In this document: positions 7,803 to 16,614 of the stretch, piece after piece
How the letters are laid out: each line of letters begins with the position of its first letter
Numbering within the stretch: position 1 is the first letter of the stretch
Assembly (NCBI GenBank): GCA_904501775.1
Contig: CAJGCJ010000024.1
Coordinates: 1 to 21,712 of the forward strand
Length of the DNA stretch: 21,712 bases
From: an uncultured Bacteroidaceae bacterium
GTDB lineage: Bacteria > Bacteroidota > Bacteroidia > Bacteroidales > Bacteroidaceae
Direction: 5' to 3'
Notes under the pieces: model-generated
What the model saw: the letters and a program-made list of their open reading frames with translations, nothing else
Told to the model about the DNA's origin: nothing
The model's database searches: none
Made by a program: the position numbers and the translations under genes

Positions 7803-8765
7803 TTAAATCCAGCTTGTGAGAATCTTCATATTCTTGTTGGGAACAACCTTCAATGATGTAGCTGTTGCCGGAACAAGAATAGACTCGCCTTGACGTATCT
7901 TCATCTCCTCGCCGTTGTTGTCGATGATGGTACCCTCGCCCTCGGTACATATTACAATTACAAATGAGTCGAGTGACGCAAGCTCAATCTCGTGCTCCTT
8001 TGTCAAATTGTACAGTGAAGTTGTGAAGTAGGGGCACGATACCAATTCGATACGTTTGTCATCAGCAGCCCCATATTGTGTGCGGTAGTCGGGCAATACG
8101 CTGTAGTCTATCACAGCCTTGCTCTGCTCGGTGTGAAGCTCGCGGGGGTTGCCGTTTGCATCTACACGGTTGAAGTCGTATATGCGGTATGTGATGTTTG
8201 ATGTCTGCTGTATCTCTGCGATGAAAGCACCTGCGCCAATCGAGTGGATACGTCCTGCGGGCAAGAAGAAGAGGTCGCCTGCGTGGATGTCATACTCGGC
8301 AAGAAGGTCGGTGATGGTATTGTCGGCAATGCTTGCCTCATACTCCTCGGGGGTAACCTGTTTGGCAAATCCTGAACGAAGGCTTGAACCCGGGTCGGCA
8401 TCTACAACATACCACATCTCGGTCTTACCCTTTGACTGGTGGCGCTCCCATGCCTGCTCGTCGTTGGGGTGTACCTGAATAGAGAGGTCCTGACGTGCAT
8501 CGATGAACTTTATGAGCAAAGGAAATTCCTCGCCGAAACGCTCGTGGTTGACCTTACCCAAAAGTTTTGCACCATCGCGCTTAATAAGGTCGGGCAACAT
8601 CATGCCGGCATCGGGGCCCTCGGCAACTACCGATTCGTTATCCTTTACACCTGAGATTTCCCAGCTCTCTCCCACCTGCTTCTGGTCTGAAACGATTCCT
8701 TTGTAGGGAAGTATCTTTTCACCGCCCCACAACATTGATTTTAAAATAGGTTTAAACTTGTACAT
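7803..8765 (-). CDS. manA: Mannose-6-phosphate isomerase, class I (zinc-dependent)
   Basis: A 320-residue type I phosphomannose isomerase of the short bacterial form, interconverting mannose-6-phosphate and fructose-6-phosphate in the cytoplasm. The cupin fold's zinc ligands are recognisable: H99 in DLSIQVHPND, E116 in KTEMWYV, and H174 in LPAGRIHSIGAG. The start MYKFKPILKSMLWGGEKI and the YRIYDFNR segment near residue 193 are also typical of the family. The C-terminal domain (residues 240-320) is a second cupin half. The product feeds GDP-mannose/GDP-fucose synthesis or mannose catabolism. The gene is probably monocistronic: 130 bp separate it from the upstream hexosaminidase gene, a -7-like box precedes it, and a hairpin follows. 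Confidence 0.94.
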   Translation of the reverse strand: MYKFKPILKSMLWGGEKILPYKGIVSDQKQVGESWEISGVKDNESVVAEGPDAGMMLPDLIKRDGAKLLGKVNHERFGEEFPLLIKFIDARQDLSIQVHPNDEQAWERHQSKGKTEMWYVVDADPGSSLRSGFAKQVTPEEYEASIADNTITDLLAEYDIHAGDLFFLPAGRIHSIGAGAFIAEIQQTSNITYRIYDFNRVDANGNPRELHTEQSKAVIDYSVLPDYRTQYGAADDKRIELVSCPYFTTSLYNLTKEHEIELASLDSFVIVICTEGEGTIIDNNGEEMKIRQGESILVPATATSLKVVPNKNMKILTSWI

Positions 8766-8795
8766 ATCGTTGTTTTTTAATGGTTTTCTAATTTG

Positions 8796-8803
8796 CGAAA
8801 GTA
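8796..8803 (-). promoter_or_regulatory. Putative -7 box of manA
   Basis: TACTTTCG on the minus strand (7/8 match to TAnnTTTG), followed by CA, about 31 bp upstream of the manA start. No good -33 box is seen at 19-21 nt spacing, so the call rests on the -7 element only. Confidence 0.4.
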
Positions 8804-8895
8804 ATGATTTTTTTATAAATGCAGCGTTTTGAATTTATCTTTTGTTGTGTTCTATTCTCCCAAAAGAACAATTTATGCCTGTTTCCTGCAGTATG

Positions 8896-10935
8896 TTATT
8901 TGATGACAATCTCATCGGTAAATAGCCAACCTCCTTCGCTGCTGCTCTTTGCCTGATAACGGATGTAGCGTGCTTGTGTCTCGCCTTCCCAGCCGAAATG
9001 CTTGAATGTGAGTGCATCGTCTTTCACTACCTCGTGTACAATCTTTGTAAGCTCCTTGTACTCCTTGTTGTCGTTGGATGCAGATATAGTAACCTCGCAT
9101 GGCATGAATATCCATGGATTGCATATCTGCATGAATGCTGCGCTTACCGAAGTGATAGGGGTCTCCTTCTCAAGGTCTATTACAACATCAATGCCACCCT
9201 TGATGAATCCCTGCCATATTCCGTCATTGTTGTTCCATCCACCGAAGATACCATCAACAAGTGTGGTGTCCTTGCCAGCTGCATAGCCGTCGTGGTAGGG
9301 TGCATCCTCGCTGTATGTTACCTTTTTGCCAATAGCAAGATGCTCTACAGGATACTCGGCTTCGGGACGGTTTCCTGTCTCGTTTACAAGGTCGAACGGA
9401 TTGTATCCTTTCTCTTTTAGATACTCGACTGCGGTTAATGCACGGTTACGGAAATTGTCGTAGCATTTTACCTCGGGGTTGCTCCAACCCACCTCGGCGA
9501 TGGCGAGTATGCGTGGATATGCCATCATCTCCATGTGCTCGGGAGTGGGAATATATTCTGCCCAAATGTTACCCTGAACACCATGTATGAATTTTGCCTC
9601 CTCTTCGCTGAACTCTTGTGGAATGGGGTCGTAGCTATATACTTTCTTTAATGGCAGGTATCCACCGATAGCCTCGGGTAGGGTGTGGGGAGCATCCTGA
9701 TATTGGTCGAGGTAGCAGAATGTTCCGGGTGACATGATAGCCTTGTGTCCCGCCTTCGCTGCAGCCAAGCCACCTTCTGTGCCACGCCATGACATTACGG
9801 TTGCATTGGGTGCCAATCCGCCATCTAGTATTTCATCCCAGCCTATTATCTGACGGCCCTTGCTGTTGACGAACTTCTCAATTCTCTGTATGAGGTAGCT
9901 TTGCAACTCGTCAACATCCTTTAGTCCCTCTTCCTTCATGCGCTTCTGGCATAACGGACATGTGGGCCACGATTTTTTCTCTGCCTCGTCACCGCCGATG
10001 TGAATGTATTCCGAGGGAAACAGCTCTATAACCTCGCTCAGCACATTCTCAAGGAACTCGAAGGTCTTCTCGTTACCTACGCAAAAATCGGCCTGCTTGT
10101 AGGGCTCGTGTGTACAAGAGAGCTCGGGGTAGGCTGTGAGTACCTCTTCGCTATGTGCAGGCATCTCAATCTCGGGGATAATTGTTATGTGGCGCTTTTG
10201 TGCATAGGCAACAATTTCGCGGATATCGTCTTGTGTATAGTATCCGCCATGAGCATTAGCGCTTCCCTCTTCAACATATTCACGGCCGTTGTTCCACCAT
10301 TCCTTCCATGTGGCGGCACCGCGCCATGCGGCGAATTGTGTAAGGCGTGGGTATTTCTTTATCTCAATACGCCATCCTGCAGCATCGGTAAGGTGCAGAT
10401 GCAGACGGTTTATCTTGTATCGTGCAAGTGCATCTATCTGTTTTATTACAAAATCCTTGTCGAAGAAGTGGCGCGATACGTCGAGCATCATTCCACGATA
10501 GGCGAAACGGGGCTCATCAACAATGCGTCCATAGGGCATTCCTCCCTCATTCACGATACATTGGTTAATGGTTTGCAGTGCGTAGAAGAGGCCTGCCTCA
10601 CTGCTGCTGCTTGCAATAATTCCGTCTTCATTTGTTGTTACGATGTAACCCTCGGGCGATGTCTGCTCTGTAGCATCGCTTATCTGCAATGAAATGTTAC
10701 CGCCGTTCTCTACAATGCTTGCAGCAGGATATACACTCTTTATATACTCGGCAAGGTTGCTTTTTGTTGCCTCATCGGCAATGATAGAGAATGTGGGGCT
10801 GGGCGCCAATTTGTACAGCTTGTTCTGTAATTGGTACGACTGTGGCATTGGAATTATGTTCAATGCGCTGTTTCTCTCTTGCGAACATCCTGTAATCAAC
10901 AGTATTAACGCGAGCAAAAAGATGTTGTTTTTCAT
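8896..10935 (-). CDS. Beta-N-acetylhexosaminidase, GH20 family lipoprotein
   Basis: A 679-residue exo-glycosidase that removes terminal beta-GlcNAc/GalNAc from glycans by substrate-assisted catalysis. The signal peptide MKNNIFLLALILLITGC ends in a lipobox with C17, so it is lipid-anchored. Residues about 22-140 form the GH20b-type N-terminal domain. The TIM barrel starts at FAYRGMMLDVSRHFF and holds the catalytic pair D316-E317 in HIGGDEAEK; the HLTDAAGWRIEI and PEIEMPAHSEE strands are typical. The C-terminal part (about residues 545-679, WNNNDGIWQGF... RYIRYQAKSS) resembles a galactose-binding-like/F5-8C accessory domain. Residues after C17 (SQERNS) are not the acidic run associated with surface export, so localisation is open. 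The role is likely host-mucin or N-glycan trimming. Confidence 0.93.
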   Translation of the reverse strand: MKNNIFLLALILLITGCSQERNSALNIIPMPQSYQLQNKLYKLAPSPTFSIIADEATKSNLAEYIKSVYPAASIVENGGNISLQISDATEQTSPEGYIVTTNEDGIIASSSSEAGLFYALQTINQCIVNEGGMPYGRIVDEPRFAYRGMMLDVSRHFFDKDFVIKQIDALARYKINRLHLHLTDAAGWRIEIKKYPRLTQFAAWRGAATWKEWWNNGREYVEEGSANAHGGYYTQDDIREIVAYAQKRHITIIPEIEMPAHSEEVLTAYPELSCTHEPYKQADFCVGNEKTFEFLENVLSEVIELFPSEYIHIGGDEAEKKSWPTCPLCQKRMKEEGLKDVDELQSYLIQRIEKFVNSKGRQIIGWDEILDGGLAPNATVMSWRGTEGGLAAAKAGHKAIMSPGTFCYLDQYQDAPHTLPEAIGGYLPLKKVYSYDPIPQEFSEEEAKFIHGVQGNIWAEYIPTPEHMEMMAYPRILAIAEVGWSNPEVKCYDNFRNRALTAVEYLKEKGYNPFDLVNETGNRPEAEYPVEHLAIGKKVTYSEDAPYHDGYAAGKDTTLVDGIFGGWNNNDGIWQGFIKGGIDVVIDLEKETPITSVSAAFMQICNPWIFMPCEVTISASNDNKEYKELTKIVHEVVKDDALTFKHFGWEGETQARYIRYQAKSSSEGGWLFTDEIVIK

Positions 10936-11008
10936 GTTATTGTTTTTTGTTGTTTGTTTCCGTTTGTCTGCGGATGAGCACTTTTACACTGCTTAACGGG
11001 TGTTTCTG

Positions 11009-11016
11009 TAAAGATA
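11009..11016 (-). promoter_or_regulatory. Putative -7 box of the hexosaminidase gene
   Basis: TATCTTTA on the minus strand (7/8 match to TAnnTTTG), about 74 bp upstream of the start codon. The -33 position is poor (TTC only). The rest of the 246-bp interval to the sigma-factor gene shows no convincing promoter for that gene. Confidence 0.35.
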
Positions 11017-11181
11017 ACTCCTTTTTTTTATATCTTGAATAGCGAGCCTTTTTTTATGCAAGAAAATTTAGGAATTGTCTTGATTTGTTAATACTTGTTA
11101 AACGGACGGCTTGAATTCTATGCATGCCTCACATCTCCATATATATTGCAAAAGTTAATGTTTTATTTATAATCCGTGCAT

Positions 11182-11679
11182 ATGAATGACAATATGTTTG
11201 TAAAGGAATTGCGGAACTCTTACAGTGCCATAATGGGTTATGCCCGCATGCTTACAAAAGAGAAAAGTTCGGCCGAGGACCTGTTTCAAGATACAATGGA
11301 GCAGGCCTTTATGAGAAAGGATTCTTTGTCAGTGGGCTCTTCGTTTTATACGTGGGTAATTGCTATTATGCGTAACATATACAATCATCGTCAAAGAGAT
11401 GATGCTAATATGCCCGGTTTTGTCTATATGTCCCAAATGGACAGTGATGAACTGCCTTGTTGTAACTCTTTGCCCGACAATGCCTTAAATGCAGTAGAGG
11501 TGGTGAAGATGATACGCAAGATGCCTGTTGATGAGATAGGGCTGCTCTACCTGTTTGCCGAAGGGATGGAATATAGCGATCTTGTCAGGGAATTTAATAT
11601 GCCTATGAGTACTGTCAAGTATAAAATATTCCTTGCCCGAAAACAATTAAAGAGAATTTTTGGCAATGACGATATTTAA
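11182..11679 (+). CDS. RNA polymerase sigma-70 family (ECF-type) sigma factor
   Basis: A 165-residue two-domain sigma factor. Region 2 is seen in YSAIMGYARMLTKEKSSAED-LFQDTMEQA and in FYTWVIAIMRNIYNHRQRDD (residues about 12-76). Region 4 forms a helix-turn-helix at MEYSDLVREFNMPMSTVKYK with KIFLARKQLKRIF at the C-terminus. ATG at 11182 is preferred; a GTG six bases upstream is also in frame. No anti-sigma factor, TonB-dependent receptor or SusC/D pair is adjacent, so its regulator and regulon are not revealed by context. Its TAA stop overlaps the TAA of the convergent metA gene. Family assignment is firm; the specific ECF group is not. Confidence 0.88.
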   Translation: MNDNMFVKELRNSYSAIMGYARMLTKEKSSAEDLFQDTMEQAFMRKDSLSVGSSFYTWVIAIMRNIYNHRQRDDANMPGFVYMSQMDSDELPCCNSLPDNALNAVEVVKMIRKMPVDEIGLLYLFAEGMEYSDLVREFNMPMSTVKYKIFLARKQLKRIFGNDDI

Positions 11680-12569
11680 CCTCTTTTTCTGCTGTCCGTT
11701 GCGTAGAACCGCAGCCAATTGTCGAAAAGCTGTTTGCCGGCATTGTGCCAGCTGTTTACGGGTGGCAGTTCGGGATTGTTGCCGGTATAATAGTTGAGCG
11801 GTAGTTCTATTGCATCGCCTTTTGCAATGTCACGTTTATATTCGTTGTCAAGGGTGTATGTCTCATACTCCGAGTGTCCTGTTATGAAAAAGTTGTTTGT
11901 ACAACGCTCCTGTACAATATGAACACCCGACAGTGCCGATGTGGCGAGCAACTCAATGCGCTGTTCGTTTATTATATCCTCCTCGTGCAGTCCGGTGTGG
12001 CGGCTTTGAGGCACATTGAACGAAGTTCCTATTCCCCTGAATAAGGGATGTTCGGGTGTCAGTACCTTGTGGTTGAAGATTCCGAACATCTTCTTTGGCA
12101 AAAGATACTTCTGTATGCCGAACTTATAATATAGCCCGGCCTGTGCTGCCCAGCAGATGAATAATGTAGATGTTACGTTCCTGTTTGTCCATTCGATTAT
12201 GGAGCATAGCTCGTTCCAATAAGTAACCTCTTCGAATTCAATCTTCTCTATTGGTGCACCGGTGATTATGAAACCGTCGAACTGTTTATCTCTCAGTTGG
12301 CTGAACGGCTTGTAATATTGTTGCATGTGAGCAGGTGATGCGTGCTTGGGAGTGTGGGTGTCGAGACTCATCAGTGTTAGCTCAATCTCGTGTGATGTGC
12401 CCGACAGTATGCGGATGAAATCGGCCTCGGTGGTCTCTTTCATTGGCATAAGATTGAGTAATGCTATATGCAAGGTTTTTTCGGTAGAGGCCTCTAAAAC
12501 CTCTACCGAAAAACCTTCATTCATTACTTTCTGAAGCGCAGGTAATCCTTTCGGAACCTTTATAGACAT
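11676..12569 (-). CDS. metA: Homoserine O-acyltransferase MetA, predicted O-acetyltransferase
   Basis: A 297-residue MetA of normal length that activates homoserine for methionine synthesis. The catalytic Cys is C139 in STLFICWAAQAG, and the H232/E234 pair lies in TGHSEYE. The residue that sets acyl-CoA preference in this family (Gly for succinyl-CoA, Glu for acetyl-CoA) is E108 in TGAPIEKIEFEEV, predicting acetyl-CoA use although annotation often says succinyltransferase. It follows the M13 peptidase gene by 33 bp on the same strand with no terminator between, so it is probably the third gene of the ABC-F/peptidase/metA unit. Codons about 18-33 contain an unusual inverted repeat. The acetyl specificity is inferred from known MetA structure-function work, not shown directly. 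Confidence 0.94.
   Translation of the reverse strand: MSIKVPKGLPALQKVMNEGFSVEVLEASTEKTLHIALLNLMPMKETTEADFIRILSGTSHEIELTLMSLDTHTPKHASPAHMQQYYKPFSQLRDKQFDGFIITGAPIEKIEFEEVTYWNELCSIIEWTNRNVTSTLFICWAAQAGLYYKFGIQKYLLPKKMFGIFNHKVLTPEHPLFRGIGTSFNVPQSRHTGLHEEDIINEQRIELLATSALSGVHIVQERCTNNFFITGHSEYETYTLDNEYKRDIAKGDAIELPLNYYTGNNPELPPVNSWHNAGKQLFDNWLRFYATDSRKRG
12472..12517. repeat. Inverted repeat inside the 5' part of metA
   Basis: The arms 12472-12490 and 12500-12517 pair over 18 bp with a single unpaired T, around a 9-nt loop. The same stretch contains the 12-bp palindrome TAGAGGCCTCTA (12485-12496), so two mutually exclusive structures are possible. It encodes residues about 18-33 of MetA (GFSVEV to STEKT) and has no U-tract after it. 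Confidence 0.7.
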
Positions 12570-12602
12570 TTGTTTTTATCTTAAATGATGATTATACTTC
12601 TT

Positions 12603-14630
12603 TTACCATACATCCAAACGGTTCTCTACGGGAATGTAAAGAGGGTCGTTCTCGGTTATTCCGAATGCGCGGTACCAATCCTCGATATGGGGGAGAGTGC
12701 CGTTTACACGCCAGCGTCCAAGTGAGTGGGGGTCGCTCTTGGTGCGGTTGCGTATCTCCTCGTCGCGGATGTTGCCTGCCCATACATTAGAATATGCAAG
12801 GTAGAAACGCTGCTCGGGGGTGAATCCGTCAATTACGGGAAGCTCGTTGTTCTTTGTTGCATTGCGGAACGCCTGCATTGAGATGGTGAGTCCGCCGTGG
12901 TCGGCTATGTTCTCGCCTACGGTCAACTCTCCGTTAGCCTTAAGGCCGGGTAACACCTCAATGTTGTTGAAATGGTAGATAATGACTTTTGTGCGTGCAT
13001 TGAAACTCTCTGAGTCTTTTGCTGTCCACCACTCTTTGTAGTTACCGTCCTTGTCGAACAGGCGACCCTTGTCGTCGAATCCGTGTGTCATCTCGTGGCC
13101 TATGACAACACCGATAGCTCCATAGTTGAATGCGTCATCGGCAGCCATGTCAAAGAAGGGGTATTGCAGAATTCCGGCAGGGAAGCAAATCTCGTTTGTT
13201 GTGGGGTTGTAGTATGCGTTCACTGTCTGAGGTGTCATGTGCCACTCGTCCTTGTCTACTGGCTTGTTGTGGCAGCGCTCGATATGGTCGTCCCAAGCGA
13301 AACGTGAAATTGTGCGGCAGTTTTCAGCATAGCTCAACTCAGGGTTAATAACTAATTTGCTGTAGTCTTTCCATTTGTCGGGGTAACCGATTTTAACAGT
13401 GAAGGTATTCAGTTTCTCGTGTGCTGCAATCTTGGTGCTGTCGCTCATCCACGACTGTGCGTCGATGCGCTCGCCAAGAGCAATCTGAAGGTTGTTTACA
13501 AGTTGTATCATGCGCTCTTTTGCAGCAGGGGGGAAGTGCTTTGCTACATACAACTGGCCGATAACTTCGCCCAATGCACCGTTTACTATGCCTAAAGCAC
13601 GTTTCCAACGGGGCTGCTGTGCTTGACGGCCCGAAAATGTACGGCCGTAGAAATCGAAATTCTGCTCGCCAATCTCGTCGCTCAACTCATTTGCAGTGCT
13701 GTTGATAATGTTCCACTGCATGTATGCGATAAGATCGTTCAAAGGAGTGTCTGAAAGGATGTCGCATACCTCCTTGATAGGAGCTGTCTGTGATACGTTA
13801 ATATCTTTAATGTCCGAAATCTTGAGGTTGCCAAAGTATGTGTCCCAGTCGATCGAGGGGAACTGCTCCTTCAACTGTGCATAGCTCATCTTATGGTAGT
13901 TCTTGGCCGGCTCGCGCTGTTCAACACTGTTGAACGACTTGTCGGCAATGCGTGTCTCAATCTTCATGATTGCCTCCATGTTCTGCTGTGCCTTCTTCGC
14001 ATCGAAACCGCATAGCTGGAACATCTTTACTATGTGTTCCTTGAACTTGTTGCGTATGTTGGTGGTTGCCTCGTCGGTGTCGAAGTAGTACTCCTTCTCG
14101 GGAAGTGAGATTCCACCCTGATAGAGCATAAGTATGTTGTTGTCGCTATCCATGATGTCGGCACTGATGCCTGTGTAGAAGAATCCCGAGATACCTTCGC
14201 GCATAAGTGTCGCTGTCAAAGGCAATATCTCGCTTTTGTCTTTCAATGATGCTACTTTGTCGAGCATGCCTGCGATGGGTGCATAGCCCTCGCTGTTGCG
14301 ACGTGTGCTGTCCATTGCCAAATTGAACAGGTCGCCAATCTTCTGGCCGTTGCTGCCGGGCTCGTTCTTTGCAGCTGCCTGCTCAAGGACAAGGTCTTTC
14401 AACTGCTCGCGGCACTTTTCGGCAAGTGCGTCGAACTGTCCGTATCGTGCATATTCATCAGTCAGCGGATGGCTCTTGTTCCAACCACCTGTTGCATATT
14501 GATAGAAGTCGGCACCGGGTGCTACTGTCTGGTCAAGGTTTGCTAAGTCAATTTTTGATTCCATAGGTTTTTCAGTTGTGCATGCAGCAATGCTCATGGC
14601 TGCCAATGCGTAAATAAATAAACGTTTCAT
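12603..14630 (-). CDS. M13-family zinc metallopeptidase lipoprotein (PepO/neprilysin-like)
   Basis: A 675-residue endopeptidase of the neprilysin/PepO family; length is typical. The signal sequence MKRLFIYALAAMSIAAC gives a lipobox with C17, so it is membrane-anchored outside the cytoplasm. The large N-terminal helical domain (residues about 35-430) starts with APGADFYQYATGGW, a family signature. The catalytic domain has NAYYNPTTNEICFPAGIL, the zinc motif HEMTH (H512, E513, H516), the third ligand E573 in GENIADHGG, and the closing Trp of the usual NR-x-x-VW end (ENRLDVW). It lies 27 bp after the ABC-F gene and 33 bp before metA on the same strand. Substrates are likely short periplasmic peptides; nothing in context specifies them. 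Confidence 0.94.
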   Translation of the reverse strand: MKRLFIYALAAMSIAACTTEKPMESKIDLANLDQTVAPGADFYQYATGGWNKSHPLTDEYARYGQFDALAEKCREQLKDLVLEQAAAKNEPGSNGQKIGDLFNLAMDSTRRNSEGYAPIAGMLDKVASLKDKSEILPLTATLMREGISGFFYTGISADIMDSDNNILMLYQGGISLPEKEYYFDTDEATTNIRNKFKEHIVKMFQLCGFDAKKAQQNMEAIMKIETRIADKSFNSVEQREPAKNYHKMSYAQLKEQFPSIDWDTYFGNLKISDIKDINVSQTAPIKEVCDILSDTPLNDLIAYMQWNIINSTANELSDEIGEQNFDFYGRTFSGRQAQQPRWKRALGIVNGALGEVIGQLYVAKHFPPAAKERMIQLVNNLQIALGERIDAQSWMSDSTKIAAHEKLNTFTVKIGYPDKWKDYSKLVINPELSYAENCRTISRFAWDDHIERCHNKPVDKDEWHMTPQTVNAYYNPTTNEICFPAGILQYPFFDMAADDAFNYGAIGVVIGHEMTHGFDDKGRLFDKDGNYKEWWTAKDSESFNARTKVIIYHFNNIEVLPGLKANGELTVGENIADHGGLTISMQAFRNATKNNELPVIDGFTPEQRFYLAYSNVWAGNIRDEEIRNRTKSDPHSLGRWRVNGTLPHIEDWYRAFGITENDPLYIPVENRLDVW

Positions 14631-14657
14631 TGTTTACCGGTTTTATTTTTTTGTTTC

Positions 14658-16589
14658 TTATTCTAATGTCTCAAGTTCTTCCATGCACTTTTCCCATTCG
14701 GTTTCTGCGTCGGCCAACTCTCTTTTCAGTGACGCGTATTTGTCGAAGTTTTCGGTGGTGCTGCCCTCGGGAGTGCTTAATGTGTTTTCTATTGCCGAGA
14801 TAGCCTCTTCGAGTTCATTCACTTTCTGTTCGCACAGCTCTACATTGCGCTCCAGCTTTCGGCGCTGCTTTTGCAACTGCTTTTCGGCCTCGTAGCTCAA
14901 ACGGCTTTCTGTGGCACTCGGCTTGCTTGGTGCAACCACCTTTGCTACAGTTTCGCGTTTTATCAAGGCGTCGTTTATGTTGTCGGCATTCTTGGATGTC
15001 AGGTACTCATATATTCCACCAAGATGTTCGCGCACCTTTCCATCACCGAACTCATATACTTTTGTGACAAGTCCATCAAGGAAGTGGCGGTCGTGGCTTA
15101 CGATTATCACTGTTCCGTCAAACTCTTTGATAGCCTCCTTGAGCACATCCTTCGACTGCATGTCAAGATGGTTGGTGGGCTCGTCGAGTATGAGCAAGTT
15201 CATCTGTTGCAGCAACAGGCGTATCATGGCGAGGCGGCTTCGCTCGCCTCCCGATAGAACTTTGACAAGTTTGTCGGATGCCTCTCCGCCGAACATGAAT
15301 GCACCCAATATATCGCGTATGCTTAGGCGTATGTCGCCGGTCGCAACATTGTCTATGGTCTGGAAAACAGTCAGTTTCTCGTCGAGCAGCTGTGCCTGAT
15401 GCTGTGCAAAATATGCAGTCTGTACGTTGTGTCCTATTGTAATGGTGCCATTGTGCTCCAGTTCGTTGAGTATACAGCGTACAAGGGTTGTCTTGCCCTC
15501 GCCGTTACGTCCTACGAATGCAACCTTCTCGCCACGGTTGATGGTGAAGTTGACATTGTCGAATACGGTGTGGTTGCCGAACGATTTTGATACATTGTCA
15601 CATATCACAGGGTAGTTGCCACTGCGTGTTGCGGGGGCGAAACGCAGTCTGAGACGGCTGGTATCTTCTTCGTCAATCTCAATGGGAACAATCTTCTCGA
15701 GCTGTTTGATGCGGCTCTGTACCTGCACGGCCTTTGTTGGCTTGTAGCGGAAACGCTCGATAAATTCCTTTATATCGGCAATCTCCTTCTGCTGATTCTC
15801 ATAGGCGCGTATCTGTTGCTCCCTACGTTCCTTGCGTGTCTCCATGAACTTGTCGTACGACAATTTGTAGTCATAGATTCTGCCGCATGATATTTCTATG
15901 GTTCTGTTGGTGACGGCATTAAGGAAAGCGCGGTCGTGGCTTACGAGCAGTACGGCATTGCTGCTGCGTGCAAGGAACTGCTCGAGCCATTGTATGCTCT
16001 CGATATCCAAGTGGTTGGTAGGCTCGTCAAGTAGCAGCAGGTCGGGGTGACGAAGCAACAACTTCGCAAGTTCGATGCGCATGCGCCATCCTCCGCTGAA
16101 CTCTTTGGTGGGGCGTGTAAAGTCGCTTCTCTTAAATCCGAGTCCTGTGAGTGCACGCTCAATCTCGGCCTCATAGTGACTGCCGCCCATCATGGTGTAT
16201 TGTTCGTTCAGGTGGGTGTAGTCCTCAATAAGCTGATGATACTCGGGGCTCTCGTAGTCATCGCGCTCGGCAAGCTCGTTGTTCATGCTTTCGAGCTGCT
16301 GCTCCATCTCGTGGATATGCTCAAATGCAGTTTCGGCCTCTTCGAATACAGTGCGTCCATCTTTTAGGTTCATCACCTGTGGCAGATAACCTATGCTTAT
16401 GTTACGCTGTTTTGAGACTGCTCCCTCGCTTGGCGATTGTTCGCCCGAGAGTATGCGCAACAGAGTGGTCTTGCCGGCTCCATTCTTGCCGACAAGTGCC
16501 ACGCGGTCTTTCTTGTTTATGATAAAACTGACATCGTGGAACAGGTTTGTTCCACCAAAATCAACTCTTATGTTATCGACTGAAATCAA
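14658..16589 (-). CDS. ABC-F family ATPase (translation-associated)
   Basis: A 643-residue soluble protein with two ABC ATPase domains and no membrane segments, the hallmark of ABC-F proteins, which bind the ribosomal E site. First domain: Walker A GKNGAGKTT (34-42), signature FSGGW (164-168), Walker B LLLLDEP (184-190). A charged linker follows (about 240-310, with TRKERREQQIRAYENQQ). Second domain: GRNGEGKTT (360-368), LSGGE (445-449), LLILDEP (465-471). A C-terminal coiled coil spans about 555-643 (KQLQKQRRKLERNVE). Layout is closest to the Uup/YheS-like housekeeping group rather than a clear antibiotic-resistance type, but this cannot be settled by eye. It heads the probable operon with the M13 peptidase and metA, from a promoter at 16615-16646. 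Confidence 0.92.
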   Translation of the reverse strand: MISVDNIRVDFGGTNLFHDVSFIINKKDRVALVGKNGAGKTTLLRILSGEQSPSEGAVSKQRNISIGYLPQVMNLKDGRTVFEEAETAFEHIHEMEQQLESMNNELAERDDYESPEYHQLIEDYTHLNEQYTMMGGSHYEAEIERALTGLGFKRSDFTRPTKEFSGGWRMRIELAKLLLRHPDLLLLDEPTNHLDIESIQWLEQFLARSSNAVLLVSHDRAFLNAVTNRTIEISCGRIYDYKLSYDKFMETRKERREQQIRAYENQQKEIADIKEFIERFRYKPTKAVQVQSRIKQLEKIVPIEIDEEDTSRLRLRFAPATRSGNYPVICDNVSKSFGNHTVFDNVNFTINRGEKVAFVGRNGEGKTTLVRCILNELEHNGTITIGHNVQTAYFAQHQAQLLDEKLTVFQTIDNVATGDIRLSIRDILGAFMFGGEASDKLVKVLSGGERSRLAMIRLLLQQMNLLILDEPTNHLDMQSKDVLKEAIKEFDGTVIIVSHDRHFLDGLVTKVYEFGDGKVREHLGGIYEYLTSKNADNINDALIKRETVAKVVAPSKPSATESRLSYEAEKQLQKQRRKLERNVELCEQKVNELEEAISAIENTLSTPEGSTTENFDKYASLKRELADAETEWEKCMEELETLE

Positions 16590-16614
16590 AATTCAGAATG
16601 TTTTGTTAAGAGTG

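Noticed and set aside
8848..8870. Hairpin TGTTCT/AGAACA as terminator of the hexosaminidase gene
   Set aside because: Only a 6-bp AT-rich stem with an 11-nt loop and no U-tract; too weak to call.
10000..10692. 230-codon plus-strand frame opposite the hexosaminidase gene
   Set aside because: It lies opposite the GH20 catalytic domain; the product is Cys/Leu/Tyr-rich with no family resemblance, as expected for an antisense frame of a well-conserved gene.
12570..12602. SAM-type riboswitch or terminator before metA
   Set aside because: The 33-bp gap is too short for any known SAM riboswitch and holds no hairpin.
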